A stretch of 11,329 nt of DNA from an uncultured Lachnospiraceae bacterium (GTDB taxonomy: Bacteria; Bacillota_A; Clostridia; Lachnospirales; Lachnospiraceae), in assembly GCA_947564305.1 (NCBI GenBank), contig CANOBT010000172.1:1-11329 (forward strand), read 5' to 3'. Both the position numbers and the translations under genes were made by a program. This document shows positions 1-8,022 of this stretch, in pieces (position 1 is the first letter of the stretch; every line of letters begins with the position of its first letter). Below the pieces are notes generated by a model, which saw nothing but the letters and a program-made list of their open reading frames with translations, was not told the origin of the DNA and searched no databases.

Positions 1-1
1 G

Positions 2-283
2 ATATCTTCAGACAAAAAGAATGAGTATAAACGTGAAGAACTGGAAAACAGGCTGCAGGATGTCATCCAACTCATGTATGAAAATGTGGAACCACGAATC
101 AGCATACAAAATCTGTATGCTGAAGATCACACAGAGGTGACAGTGTCCGTAACATTATATATCGAGCCGGATGATGAGGTTTCTGAAGATATGCAGGAAG
201 CGATTAAAAAATTAGTATCAGGAAGTATTGACGAAATTTCACCGGAAAACATTTCTATAAGCATGATACATACGAAGGAATAA
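2..283 (+). CDS. C-terminal part of an unidentified protein (5' end outside window)
   Basis: The reading frame is open from the first bases of the window to the TAA at 281-283, so about 93 C-terminal residues are visible. An ATG at 74 lies in frame but has no convincing ribosome binding site, so I treat the gene as entering from the left rather than starting there. The visible part is very acidic. It begins with a charged, probably helical stretch (KREELENRLQD), followed by alternating beta-like segments (TEVTVSVTLYIEP) and an amphipathic helix (EDMQEAIKKLVSGSIDEI), and ends SPENISISMIHTKE. The beta-helix-beta order and the SPENI ending faintly resemble the ring-building YscJ/FliF/SpoIIIAH-type fold, but this is a visual impression from a fragment. 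I do not recognise the gene. No membrane segment or catalytic motif is visible. Confidence 0.55.
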   Translation: MSSDKKNEYKREELENRLQDVIQLMYENVEPRISIQNLYAEDHTEVTVSVTLYIEPDDEVSEDMQEAIKKLVSGSIDEISPENISISMIHTKE

Positions 284-343
284 CTTGGAGTATTGAAATG
301 AAATCATCCCTTTTTATTGTTATCAAAATTTCCGATAAATTTC

Positions 344-372
344 TTGGATATCAGCAGACTTTATAGTATTAT
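344..372 (+). promoter_or_regulatory. Candidate sigma-A promoter for the AAA-ATPase-like gene
   Basis: A TTGGAT (-35, 344-349) and a TATTAT (-10, 367-372) are separated by 17 bases. The -10 matches consensus at five of six positions; the -35 matches only in its TTG. Transcription would begin near 379, leaving a leader of about 65 bases before the ATG at 444. The 160-base gap (284-443) otherwise holds only AT-rich sequence and the palindrome at 379-390. I see no strong terminator for the upstream gene. Confidence 0.45.
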
Positions 373-378
373 GTTCTT

Positions 379-390
379 AAATACGTATTT
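379..390. promoter_or_regulatory. 12-bp perfect palindrome at the predicted start of transcription
   Basis: AAATACGTATTT is a perfect inverted repeat seven bases downstream of the candidate -10. It could be an operator for a dimeric repressor. In AT-rich sequence a 12-bp palindrome can arise by chance, so the regulatory reading is inference. Confidence 0.25.
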
Positions 391-443
391 TTTAAAGACC
401 TCTTACCAACCTATGAAGCAACAGCAAAAAGGAGTAGAAGAAC

Positions 444-2027
444 ATGAGTAAAACATTCAATATCAATGCTGATTGTAAACCCGGACTCCACTATATGGTC
501 GATATTTCCGGGAAATTGAATCAGATAAAATCCATGGTCGACGACGGCAAATACTTTACCATCAACCGCGCGAGACAATTTGGTAAAACAACAACGCTTA
601 AGGCTCTGGAACGACTTTTATGCAGTGAATATCAGGTTGTGCGTCTTGATTTTCAAGGACTCGGACAAGCGGATTTTGCAACAGAACAAACTTTTGTAGA
701 GGCATTTTCCGATGAATTGTTAGAAACCACAGAGCTTCTGCCGGATGAAATACGGATGAAATTAGATACATTTGCTTATGATGGTTCCCATAAATGGCAT
801 CTGCGGAATCTGTTTCGAGTCTTAAGCAGATGGTGCGGGATTGCTGATAAAAAAATCGTTCTGATGATTGATGAGGTAGACAGTGCATCGAATAATCAGG
901 TGTTTCTTGATTTTCTTGCACAGCTTAGAAGATATTATCTGGACCGGGAAATCACCCCTACATTTCAGTCTGTCATTCTGGCCGGCGTATACGATATAAA
1001 AAATATCAAAGGGAAAATCAGGCCGGATGACGAACATAAAACGAACAGCCCGTGGAACATTGCTGCTGATTTTGATATCGTAATGAGCTTTTCTAAAGAC
1101 GAGATTGCAGGGATGCTTCATGAATATGAGGAATGTAACCAAACAGGAATGGCTGTTGATGAAATGGCCGGGCTGCTGTATGAGTACACAGCAGGATATC
1201 CTTATCTGGTATCAAGGCTCTGTAAATTGATAGATGAAAAGATAGCCGGAAGTGAAACTTTTCCGGATAAACTATCAGCCTGGACACATGAGGGATTCTC
1301 AAAAGCCCTAAGTATTCTACTTTCTGACAGGAACACTCTGTTTGAATCCCTGGGGCATAAACTGACAGATTATCCACAGCTGCGCCAAACATTGTATTCT
1401 CTGTTATTTATCGGGGAAGATATTGTTTATAATGTGTTTGATGAGACGGTAAATATTGCAATCATGTTTGGATTCGTCCGCAAACAAGGCAGCAATATTG
1501 CCGTGGCAAACCGCATTTTTGAAATCCTGCTTTACGATTATTTTCTGACATCCGCTGATGCACAGAACCTGACAATCTTCAGGGCTGCATCGAACCATAA
1601 ATCCCAATTCATTCATAATGGACGCCTAGACATGGAGACTGTCCTGAAAAAATTTGTAAAGCACTATGATAGCATCTATGGCGACCAATTCCAGGAGTTT
1701 GATGAAGCCGAAGGACGAAGACGCTTTCTGCTTTATCTCCGGCCTATTATTAACGGAACCGGTAACTACTATATTGAATCTGAAACACGGAACGCACGGC
1801 GTATGGATGTGGTGGTTGATTTTCTGGGAGAACGTTTCGTTATAGAGTTAAAAATCTGGCGGGGAAATTCTTACAATCAGCGTGGGGAAAAACAATTGTC
1901 AGATTATCTTGATTACTTTCACCTCAAAAAAGGGTATATGCTAAGTTATAACTTCAATCGCGGAAAAAAGATTGGAGTGAAAAACATCCGGTTGGGGGAA
2001 AAATTGTTGGTAGAGGCAGTGGTGTAA
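444..2027 (+). CDS. AAA-ATPase-like protein with C-terminal PD-(D/E)XK nuclease-like domain
   Basis: A 527-residue protein with the layout of the AAA-ATPase-like/DUF1703 family. A degenerate Walker A (RARQFGKTT, residues 42-50) keeps the GKT core, and a Walker B (IVLMIDEVD, 138-146) follows. The strand VILAGVYDI (177-184) fits a sensor-like position. An all-helical region occupies about 220-400. The C-terminus has a PD-(D/E)XK-like signature: Asp455 (RRMDV), then Glu468-x-Lys470 (VIELK), with a following Q/Y helix around Gln484-Tyr488. The ATG is preceded by AAGGAG nine bases upstream, so this start is well supported. There is no signal peptide or membrane segment, so the protein should be cytoplasmic. 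Family members are widespread and multicopy in gut Bacteroidetes and Firmicutes, and their function is not settled; defence or selfish-element roles have been suggested. No partner gene is visible beside it. It appears more AT-rich than the truA end it converges on, consistent with acquired DNA but not proof. Nuclease activity is inferred from the motif only. Confidence 0.85.
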   Translation: MSKTFNINADCKPGLHYMVDISGKLNQIKSMVDDGKYFTINRARQFGKTTTLKALERLLCSEYQVVRLDFQGLGQADFATEQTFVEAFSDELLETTELLPDEIRMKLDTFAYDGSHKWHLRNLFRVLSRWCGIADKKIVLMIDEVDSASNNQVFLDFLAQLRRYYLDREITPTFQSVILAGVYDIKNIKGKIRPDDEHKTNSPWNIAADFDIVMSFSKDEIAGMLHEYEECNQTGMAVDEMAGLLYEYTAGYPYLVSRLCKLIDEKIAGSETFPDKLSAWTHEGFSKALSILLSDRNTLFESLGHKLTDYPQLRQTLYSLLFIGEDIVYNVFDETVNIAIMFGFVRKQGSNIAVANRIFEILLYDYFLTSADAQNLTIFRAASNHKSQFIHNGRLDMETVLKKFVKHYDSIYGDQFQEFDEAEGRRRFLLYLRPIINGTGNYYIESETRNARRMDVVVDFLGERFVIELKIWRGNSYNQRGEKQLSDYLDYFHLKKGYMLSYNFNRGKKIGVKNIRLGEKLLVEAVV

Positions 2028-2045
2028 CATAGACCGTGATTTCAT

Positions 2046-2816
2046 CTACTCCTCATACTCAATTCCTACCAACATCAACCCCTGCGGCGGCGCCGTCACC
2101 CCCGCCGCCTCTCGGTCCTTCGCCTCCAGAATTTCCCGAACCTGTTCCGGTGTATAAAACCCACGCCCCACGCGCAAGAGCGTCCCTGCAATAATACGGA
2201 CCATGTTATATAGAAACCCGTTTCCGCGAATACGGATTACGATTTCTTTTCCATCCCATGCCCCCGTTCTCCCTGCTGCCGGCTCTTCCAGAACTTCCAG
2301 GCTGTAAATTGTCCGCACCGTATCTTCCACATTCGTCCGAATATTGCAGAAGCTGACGAAATCATGCTCCCCGGTAAGATATTCTGCCGCACGGCGCATA
2401 TCCTCTATATTCAGCGGATAAGATACAAAATAAGTGGTAAACCGTTTTGTCGGGTCTTGTACTTTTCCATTAAAAATATGATATTCATACGTCTTGACAC
2501 AATGACAATATCTAGGATGCCAGCCGCAGGGAACTTCCTCCGATTTTACAATCACAATGTCCTTGGGTAAACGTTGGTTCAGCGCATAAGAAATACGCTC
2601 CGGCGGGATGCGCGTCTCGGTATCAAACACCGCCACATTCCCCAGAGCGTGTACACCAGAATCCGTCCGGCTTGCGCCGATGATGCGGATAGATTCACCT
2701 AACATTTTAGAAAGTGCCACATTAATCACTTCTTCGATTGTAATACCATTCGGCTGCACCTGCCAGCCACAATAATTCGTGCCGTCATAGGCAACAATCA
2801 GTTTGATACGTTTCAT
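2046..2816 (-). CDS. truA: tRNA pseudouridine synthase A (TruA)
   Basis: TruA converts uridines 38-40 in the anticodon stem-loop of many tRNAs to pseudouridine, acting in the cytoplasm. The 256-residue length is normal for the family. The N-terminal strand has the typical VAYDGTNYCGWQ segment (residues 8-19). The catalytic motif ASRTDSGVHA is intact, with the nucleophilic aspartate at residue 52. The central H-x-F-x-x-F segment (GEHDFVSFCN) and the late GNGFLYNMVRIIAGTLL segment are also typical. The ATG overlaps the ecfT stop in an ATGA, with GGGAG just upstream, so translation is probably coupled to ecfT. The gene ends 18 bases from the stop of the convergent AAA-ATPase-like gene, with no obvious terminator between. 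The last part of the gene is noticeably GC-rich (about 2075-2130). In many Firmicutes truA is followed by rplM-rpsI; here it is not. Confidence 0.97.
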   Translation of the reverse strand: MKRIKLIVAYDGTNYCGWQVQPNGITIEEVINVALSKMLGESIRIIGASRTDSGVHALGNVAVFDTETRIPPERISYALNQRLPKDIVIVKSEEVPCGWHPRYCHCVKTYEYHIFNGKVQDPTKRFTTYFVSYPLNIEDMRRAAEYLTGEHDFVSFCNIRTNVEDTVRTIYSLEVLEEPAAGRTGAWDGKEIVIRIRGNGFLYNMVRIIAGTLLRVGRGFYTPEQVREILEAKDREAAGVTAPPQGLMLVGIEYEE

Positions 2817-3616
2817 AAGATTCTCCCTGCGGCAAACGCTGCTGCCAGATAAATCACAGTAATCGTATACGCTGCATAATCCCCGGTCTTGTAAACCAGA
2901 GGCTTCATCTTCGTACGATTCTCGCCTCCATTATAACAGCGTGACTCCATCGCCATCGCCAGGTCATTTGCACGTCGGAACGCAGAAACAAATAACGGAA
3001 CCAAAATCGGCACCATTGCTTTTGTCCTCTGTATAATATTTCCACTTTCCAAATCCGCACCACGGGCAATCTGTGCTTTCATAATCTTGTCTGTCTCTTC
3101 CAATAGAAGCGGAATAAAACGCAGGGCAATTGACATCATCATTGCCACCTCATGCACCGGAACACGAAATCGGTTCAACGGGCGAAGCAGGCTTTCCATC
3201 CCATCTGTCAAGCTGTTTGGGGTTGTTGTAAATGTCATGATTGAGGAGCCCATAATCAGGTAAATCAGACGCACCGCCATGAAAACCGATGTCCGCACCC
3301 CATTTTCTGTGATATGGAAAATCCAGAAGTCCACCAGTACTTTTCCGCCCTTTGTGAAAAACAGATGCATCATGACCGTGAACATCAAAAGCATGATAAC
3401 CGCTTTCAATCCTTTGACAATGAATTTCAAAGGGACTCTGCTCGTCTTGATAACGAACCCTAGAAATACAGTTGCTAATGCATATCCGAGTACACTGTTC
3501 TGCACAAATAAGGAAATCAGGAATAAAAGGGTAGACACAATCTTTACCCGTGGGTCCAGACGGTGTATACAGCTTTTTGCAGGATAATACTGTCCGATTG
3601 TAATATCTCTGATCAT
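2813..3616 (-). CDS. ecfT: ECF transporter transmembrane protein EcfT
   Basis: EcfT is the membrane scaffold of an energy-coupling factor importer. It joins the two ATPases to exchangeable substrate-binding S proteins for vitamins or metal ions. The 267-residue protein starts with the family-typical segment ending HRLDPRVKI (18-26). It has hydrophobic helices near 27-55, 68-88, 108-130 and 245-264. Two cytoplasmic coupling-helix motifs are visible: ARG at 184-186 (AQIARGADLE), and a second, diverged one at about 222-230 (AMESRCYNG). The ATG overlaps the ecfA2 stop as ATGA and follows AAGGAG at good spacing; its own stop overlaps truA the same way. No S-component gene is in the window, so this is a group II ECF module that would serve S proteins encoded elsewhere. 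Substrate cannot be told from these genes. Confidence 0.95.
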   Translation of the reverse strand: MIRDITIGQYYPAKSCIHRLDPRVKIVSTLLFLISLFVQNSVLGYALATVFLGFVIKTSRVPLKFIVKGLKAVIMLLMFTVMMHLFFTKGGKVLVDFWIFHITENGVRTSVFMAVRLIYLIMGSSIMTFTTTPNSLTDGMESLLRPLNRFRVPVHEVAMMMSIALRFIPLLLEETDKIMKAQIARGADLESGNIIQRTKAMVPILVPLFVSAFRRANDLAMAMESRCYNGGENRTKMKPLVYKTGDYAAYTITVIYLAAAFAAGRIL

Positions 3617-4464
3617 AGAAATCTCCTTTGTCTCATGATTTCTTCTGCCGCCTCTTCTATTGTGGTAGCGTCTGTACGCACATCAAGCCCTCTCTCTTTT
3701 AAATCATGCATGATATACGTCACCTGCGGTGCGGCAAGCCCCACCTGCTCCAGTTCTTTGTAATGGGAGAATACTTCCTTAGGTGCACCGTCCAGCATCT
3801 TCTCACCCTTGTTCATCACAATGATGCGCTCCACATACCGTGCAATATCTTCCATACTGTGGGAAACAAGAATCACTGTCATCCCTGTCCTGCTATGCAG
3901 ATGTGCCACCTGGTCCAAAATATCATCCCGTCCCCTGGGGTCCAATCCGGCAGTCGGTTCATCCAAAACCAGAACTTTTGGACGCATTGCAATCACTCCT
4001 GCAATCGCAGCTCGCCGCTTCTGGCCGCCGGACAGCTCGAACGGAGACTGCCGGTAATGTTTTTCCGGAAATCCCACCAGTTCCAATGCTTCTTTGGCCC
4101 TCTCTTCACACTCTTCCTTGGACAAGCCCTGATTCTTTGGACCAAAGCAGACATCCGTAAAAACATCCACCTCAAACAATTGGTGCTCCGGATACTGGAA
4201 CACCAAACCTACCTGACTGCGCAGACTTTTCATATCATATTTATTGTCGTAAATATTTTCATCATTATAATATAATGCCCCCGATGACGCCTTCAGCAAT
4301 CCGTTGAAATGCTGAATCAATGTGGACTTCCCTGAGCCTGTATGCCCGATGACTCCCGCAAACTGTCCCTGGGGAATTTCCAGTGAGACATCCTTCAAAG
4401 CATGTTTTTCATAGGCCGTTCCCTGGCTGTATATATAATTGATATGCTCTAATCGAATCGACAT
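3613..4464 (-). CDS. ecfA2: ECF transporter ATP-binding protein EcfA2
   Basis: This is the second ABC ATPase of the ECF importer; it pairs with EcfA1 to power uptake. The 283-residue protein carries every ABC motif: Walker A GHTGSGKST (40-48), Q-loop Gln90 (VFQYPEHQLF, an EcfA-type Q-loop), signature LSGGQKRR (144-151), Walker B VLVLDEP (164-170), D-loop AGLDP and H-loop His202. The ATG is preceded by GAGGGAG. It lies 31 bases after ecfA1 and overlaps ecfT by four bases. I assign EcfA2 rather than EcfA1 from gene order and from the N-terminal style (INYIYSQGTAYEKHALKDV), which matches family practice. Confidence 0.95.
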   Translation of the reverse strand: MSIRLEHINYIYSQGTAYEKHALKDVSLEIPQGQFAGVIGHTGSGKSTLIQHFNGLLKASSGALYYNDENIYDNKYDMKSLRSQVGLVFQYPEHQLFEVDVFTDVCFGPKNQGLSKEECEERAKEALELVGFPEKHYRQSPFELSGGQKRRAAIAGVIAMRPKVLVLDEPTAGLDPRGRDDILDQVAHLHSRTGMTVILVSHSMEDIARYVERIIVMNKGEKMLDGAPKEVFSHYKELEQVGLAAPQVTYIMHDLKERGLDVRTDATTIEEAAEEIMRQRRFL

Positions 4465-4495
4465 AGTATCTCCCTCACTTGCTGAGCCGCATAAC

Positions 4496-5347
4496 TCAAA
4501 TCGCTTTCATCACCGCTTCCACCAGTTCTTCCCGCCGAAGAATTCCTCGCGGAATCGAAAGCCCCCGTTTCCGGAGTTCCTCTGCCAGCATGGTTGCCTG
4601 CGGCACATCCAGACGATATTTTTTCAGTTCCTCCACCTGACTGAAAATCTCCCGCGGTGTTCCCTTCATAACAATATGTCCGCTGTCCATCACATAAACC
4701 TGGTCAGCATCAATCACTTCTTCCATGTAATGGGTAATCAGAATCACGGTCACATGCCTGCGCTTCCGAAGCTCCTGCACCGTTCGAATCACTTCTTTTC
4801 TTCCGTTTGGGTCCAACATTGCGGTCGGCTCATCCAGGACAATGCACCGCGGTTCCATGGCAATCACACCGGCGATTGCCACACGCTGCTTCTGTCCGCC
4901 GGACAGCTTATTCGGCGAGTGGGTGCGGTATTCCAGCATCCCCACTGCCTTGAGGCTGTCCTCCACACGTTTCCATATCTCATCCGTAGGCACTCCAAGA
5001 TTTTCAGGACCGAATCCCACATCCTCTTCCACGACCGTACCTATAATCTGATTATCCGGATTCTGAAACACCATCCCCGCAGACTGCCGCACATGCATCA
5101 GTTCATTCGGATCTTTTGTGTCTCTTCCGTTCACCCACATGGTTCCGCCGCTGGGAACCAGGATTGCATTCATATGCTTGGCTAATGTGGACTTTCCGGA
5201 ACCATTGTGGCCCAGGATGGCCACAAACTGTCCTTCCTGGATATCAATGTCCACCCCGTCAACCGCACGGTTCATGCCGATTACATTGCCTTCGTCATCT
5301 CGTTTTTCATATTCATAAACAAGCTCACGTGCCTGTACCATATCCAT
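4496..5347 (-). CDS. ecfA1: ECF transporter ATP-binding protein EcfA1
   Basis: This is the first ABC ATPase of the ECF importer. The 283-residue protein has Walker [10 protein letters not shown] (46-54), Q-loop Gln95 ([10 protein letters not shown]), signature LSGGQKQR (148-155), Walker B CIVLDEP (168-174), D-loop MLDP and H-loop His206. The [15 protein letters not shown] stretch (106-120) is characteristic of EcfA1. Two in-frame ATGs lie six bases apart; the first (5347) is preferred because AAGGAG lies eight bases upstream of it. The kinase gene ends 58 bases upstream without a convincing terminator, so partial read-through from the signalling operon is possible. In most Firmicutes ecfA1 follows rplQ; here a sensor kinase takes that place. 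Confidence 0.95.
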   Translation of the reverse strand: MDMVQARELVYEYEKRDDEGNVIGMNRAVDGVDIDIQEGQFVAILGHNGSGKSTLAKHMNAILVPSGGTMWVNGRDTKDPNELMHVRQSAGMVFQNPDNQIIGTVVEEDVGFGPENLGVPTDEIWKRVEDSLKAVGMLEYRTHSPNKLSGGQKQRVAIAGVIAMEPRCIVLDEPTAMLDPNGRKEVIRTVQELRKRRHVTVILITHYMEEVIDADQVYVMDSGHIVMKGTPREIFSQVEELKKYRLDVPQATMLAEELRKRGLSIPRGILRREELVEAVMKAI

Positions 5348-5405
5348 ATCTATGGCTCCTTTTCCGTTCTGCTATATCATCAGCTTGGGAAACTTTTGCT
5401 GCTGA

Positions 5406-7937
5406 CTATAAAAACTTCTCCAACTGAGCGATAAATTTATCTACATCAATCGGCTTTGCGATATGTGCATTCATACCGCAGTCCAGGCAATGCTGCACAT
5501 CATCTGAGAATGCATCTGCTGTCATGGCAATAATCGGCAGTTCTTTATCCGGACGATTCAAATCCCGGATTGCCATTGCTGCCTCATATCCGTTCATCAA
5601 CGGCATGCGGATATCCATCAGTATGACATCATATGTGCCAAACTCTGACTTCTCAAACATCTCAACACACATTTTTCCATTTTCCGCCCTGTCCAACTCG
5701 AATCCCGCTTCCGAAAGAATATCTTCTGCGATTTCCCAGTTCAGATCATTGTCCTCCGCCAGAAGAATCTTTTTCCCTGTAAAATCACGTATGGCTGTTG
5801 CATGAACCTCCTCTGCAGTTGTACCTTCCATAAATTTACTCAGGCCAACATACAGATTCGACTTAAACAATGGCTTGGAAATAAATCCATGTGCCCCTGC
5901 CGCAAGCGCCTCCTCCTCTATATCGCTCCAGTCATAGGCCGACACAATCAAAATCGGAATTTCATTGCCCACTCGTTTCCGAATCTCCCGCGTAATCTCT
6001 ACGCCATCCAGCTTTGGCATCTTCCAGTCTATCAGAATAATATTATAGTCCTCCTGCCTGCCATGCCGTTCCTCTACCATTGCGATAGCTTTCTCGCCTT
6101 CTGTTGTCCATTCTGCACGGACTCCAATTTCCTCCAATGCGTGAACCGCGCTTTGGCAAAGGTCCTCATTATTGTCTACCACAAGCATGTTCCAGTCCGG
6201 AAGCTTCATATCCTCTATTTTTGTCTCTGCTTTTTCTAAGTCCAATGTAACATGGAACTCGGTCCCTTTATACTGTACGCTTTCTACCTCAATAGTCCCC
6301 TTCATAGCCTCCACAATACATTTTGTAATCGCCATGCCAAGACCGGTCCCCTCAATCTTACGCACCTGAGATTCATCCCTGGAAAAGCTGTCAAATACCT
6401 TCTCCACAAACTCTGGAGACATTCCGATTCCAGTATCTTTTACCCGGAAATGACAGCGCACATAATGTTCTCCCACTGGTGACGGCTCCTGAGAAAGATA
6501 GACATTAATCGAGCCCTCCGCTGGAGTAAACTTAATCGCATTTGACAAAAGGTTAATCAATACCTGGTTCAGCCGGATGCTGTCGCAGTACACATCCTCC
6601 GCCTGTATTTGATAAACAAAAATATCAAAATGCAGGTTTTTATCGCGGATCTGAGGCTGCACAATATTTACAATGCTATCCATAGCCTCACTCAAGGAAA
6701 GGTAATCCATATTCAGGGTCAGTTTTCCGTCTTCAATCTTGGACATATCCAGTACATCATTGATCAATCCCAGTAAGTGCTTACTGGACAGTGTCACTTT
6801 TTTCAGACAATCCTGTACCCGCACAGTATCATGGATATTTGCCAATGCAATCGCTGTCATTCCCACAATTCCATTCATCGGAGTGCGGATATCGTGGCTC
6901 ATATTTGAAAGGAACTCGCTTTTCGCTTTATTTGCATGTACGGCCTCTTCCCTTGCTTTTTCGAGGGCATCCATCTGCTGCTGGCTCAAGCGGAGATATC
7001 CGATAAAAATAACCATAATTGCCAATAAGACAGCAGCACACGCCCCTAAGATCAATGTAACGCGCTCGGTGCTCTGACTGTTGATCATCTCATCCAATAT
7101 ATTATAAGGCATAACACTTACAAGATACCAGTTGGACTCCGGAAGAGGGGTACAATACAAGTACCTGCGCCCATCTTCCGCAAGAACTAATGTAGAATAT
7201 TGAAGACTGGATTTTAATGCATTGCGCAATTCCTGGACCTGTTGTCCGGGCGACTTTCCATTCAATTCCTGAATAATCTCCTCCAGGTATTCAAAATAAT
7301 TGCTGCTGCCCTCATATTCTCCTCTTATCACAAAGTCTCCCCCTTGTTGGAGAAGATATGTATACACCAGAGAATCTTCTTTCTCTGTAACCAGTGATTT
7401 CTCCAGATTGTCCATGAGGAATCCAACCACCAGCAATTCGCTCTTCCCTCCATCTTTCATCGGATAAGCAGCCTCAACGCCCAGAATGACAACATGATTC
7501 CCTTGCTTATCAAAGCACGAAGTCACCTGGATATCGCCTGACAAAAAGCTCTGAAATTCTTCGCTGTTGTCAAGCTGAACCGCGTCCCCATAGAGCATCT
7601 CATTCTCACCGTTTCGTCTATAAAGCCCCATATAGGCAGCATTACGCACACTGGCATTCAACTGCATCTCTTCAAGCATCTGTTCCCCATATACAACACT
7701 TGCCGGCGGTGTACGCATCAGAATACCTTCTACCTGGGAGATGCGCAGTTCAATAACCGTAGAAAACTTCTGTTCAAGCTGCCTGTTCATCTCAGACATA
7801 TAAATTTTACTGATGTCAGTAACCGTCTCCTCACTTTTGTCTCCCAGATATTTATATACCCACGCAAATATCACCATGCAGAAAATAATCACACAAAAAA
7901 AACTAATCCATAAAAATTTTTTAGTTTTTTCAAACAT
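5406..7937 (-). CDS. Hybrid sensor histidine kinase with two receiver domains
   Basis: An 843-residue membrane sensor. A hydrophobic helix at about 9-26 and another at about 292-314 enclose an extracellular region of some 265 residues. That region ends SNWYLVSVMPYNILDEM, which suggests a Cache-type ligand-binding fold. A coiled linker leads to the HisKA domain with phospho-acceptor His348 (NMSHDIRTPMNG). The ATPase domain has an N box (457-472), G1 DTGIGM (501-506) and G2 GTGLGM (530-535). Receiver 1 (about 582-700) has phospho-acceptor Asp637 (IDWKMP), Ser666 and Lys688; its acidic pocket reads VVDNNED, with Asn589 where a second acid is usual. Receiver 2 (about 722-843) looks complete: Glu728-Asp729, Asp775 (MDIRMP), Thr806, Lys828. 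There is no Hpt domain; the separate Hpt gene 85 bases upstream could supply it. GGGAG lies 12 bases before the ATG. The ligand is unknown. Confidence 0.93.
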   Translation of the reverse strand: MFEKTKKFLWISFFCVIIFCMVIFAWVYKYLGDKSEETVTDISKIYMSEMNRQLEQKFSTVIELRISQVEGILMRTPPASVVYGEQMLEEMQLNASVRNAAYMGLYRRNGENEMLYGDAVQLDNSEEFQSFLSGDIQVTSCFDKQGNHVVILGVEAAYPMKDGGKSELLVVGFLMDNLEKSLVTEKEDSLVYTYLLQQGGDFVIRGEYEGSSNYFEYLEEIIQELNGKSPGQQVQELRNALKSSLQYSTLVLAEDGRRYLYCTPLPESNWYLVSVMPYNILDEMINSQSTERVTLILGACAAVLLAIMVIFIGYLRLSQQQMDALEKAREEAVHANKAKSEFLSNMSHDIRTPMNGIVGMTAIALANIHDTVRVQDCLKKVTLSSKHLLGLINDVLDMSKIEDGKLTLNMDYLSLSEAMDSIVNIVQPQIRDKNLHFDIFVYQIQAEDVYCDSIRLNQVLINLLSNAIKFTPAEGSINVYLSQEPSPVGEHYVRCHFRVKDTGIGMSPEFVEKVFDSFSRDESQVRKIEGTGLGMAITKCIVEAMKGTIEVESVQYKGTEFHVTLDLEKAETKIEDMKLPDWNMLVVDNNEDLCQSAVHALEEIGVRAEWTTEGEKAIAMVEERHGRQEDYNIILIDWKMPKLDGVEITREIRKRVGNEIPILIVSAYDWSDIEEEALAAGAHGFISKPLFKSNLYVGLSKFMEGTTAEEVHATAIRDFTGKKILLAEDNDLNWEIAEDILSEAGFELDRAENGKMCVEMFEKSEFGTYDVILMDIRMPLMNGYEAAMAIRDLNRPDKELPIIAMTADAFSDDVQHCLDCGMNAHIAKPIDVDKFIAQLEKFL

Positions 7938-7976
7938 AAAGTTCTCTCTCCCTTTTTATTTCAGCACTAATAAACC

Positions 7977-8003
7977 GAAGCAGGCATACCGTGTGCCTGC
8001 TTC
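7977..8003 (-). promoter_or_regulatory. Perfect 10-bp hairpin between hpt and the kinase gene
   Basis: GAAGCAGGCA (7977-7986) and TGCCTGCTTC (7994-8003) are perfect reverse complements around seven bases; a further A-T and a G-T pair can form inside. It begins 19 bases after the hpt stop on the coding strand. The bases following it on that strand read GGTTTATTAG, a poor U-tract, so it looks more like an attenuator, processing site or RNA-stability element than a full terminator. It sits about 40 bases before the kinase start. Confidence 0.6.
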
Positions 8004-8022
8004 AAAAGAAGATAATAAACGC

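Noticed and set aside
3706..4275. A 189-codon open frame on the plus strand
   Set aside because: It is antisense to ecfA2 and has no family features; the real gene is on the other strand.
4439..5185. A 248-codon open frame on the plus strand
   Set aside because: It lies antisense to ecfA1, whose ABC motifs are all intact. The His/Pro-rich translation is typical of a shadow frame.
5380..5405. TCAGC/GCTGA inverted repeat between the kinase gene and ecfA1
   Set aside because: Only five pairs around a 16-base loop and no U-tract; too weak to call a terminator.
5802..6239. A 145-codon open frame on the plus strand
   Set aside because: It is antisense to the receiver region of the hybrid kinase; composition and lack of a start signal mark it as a shadow.
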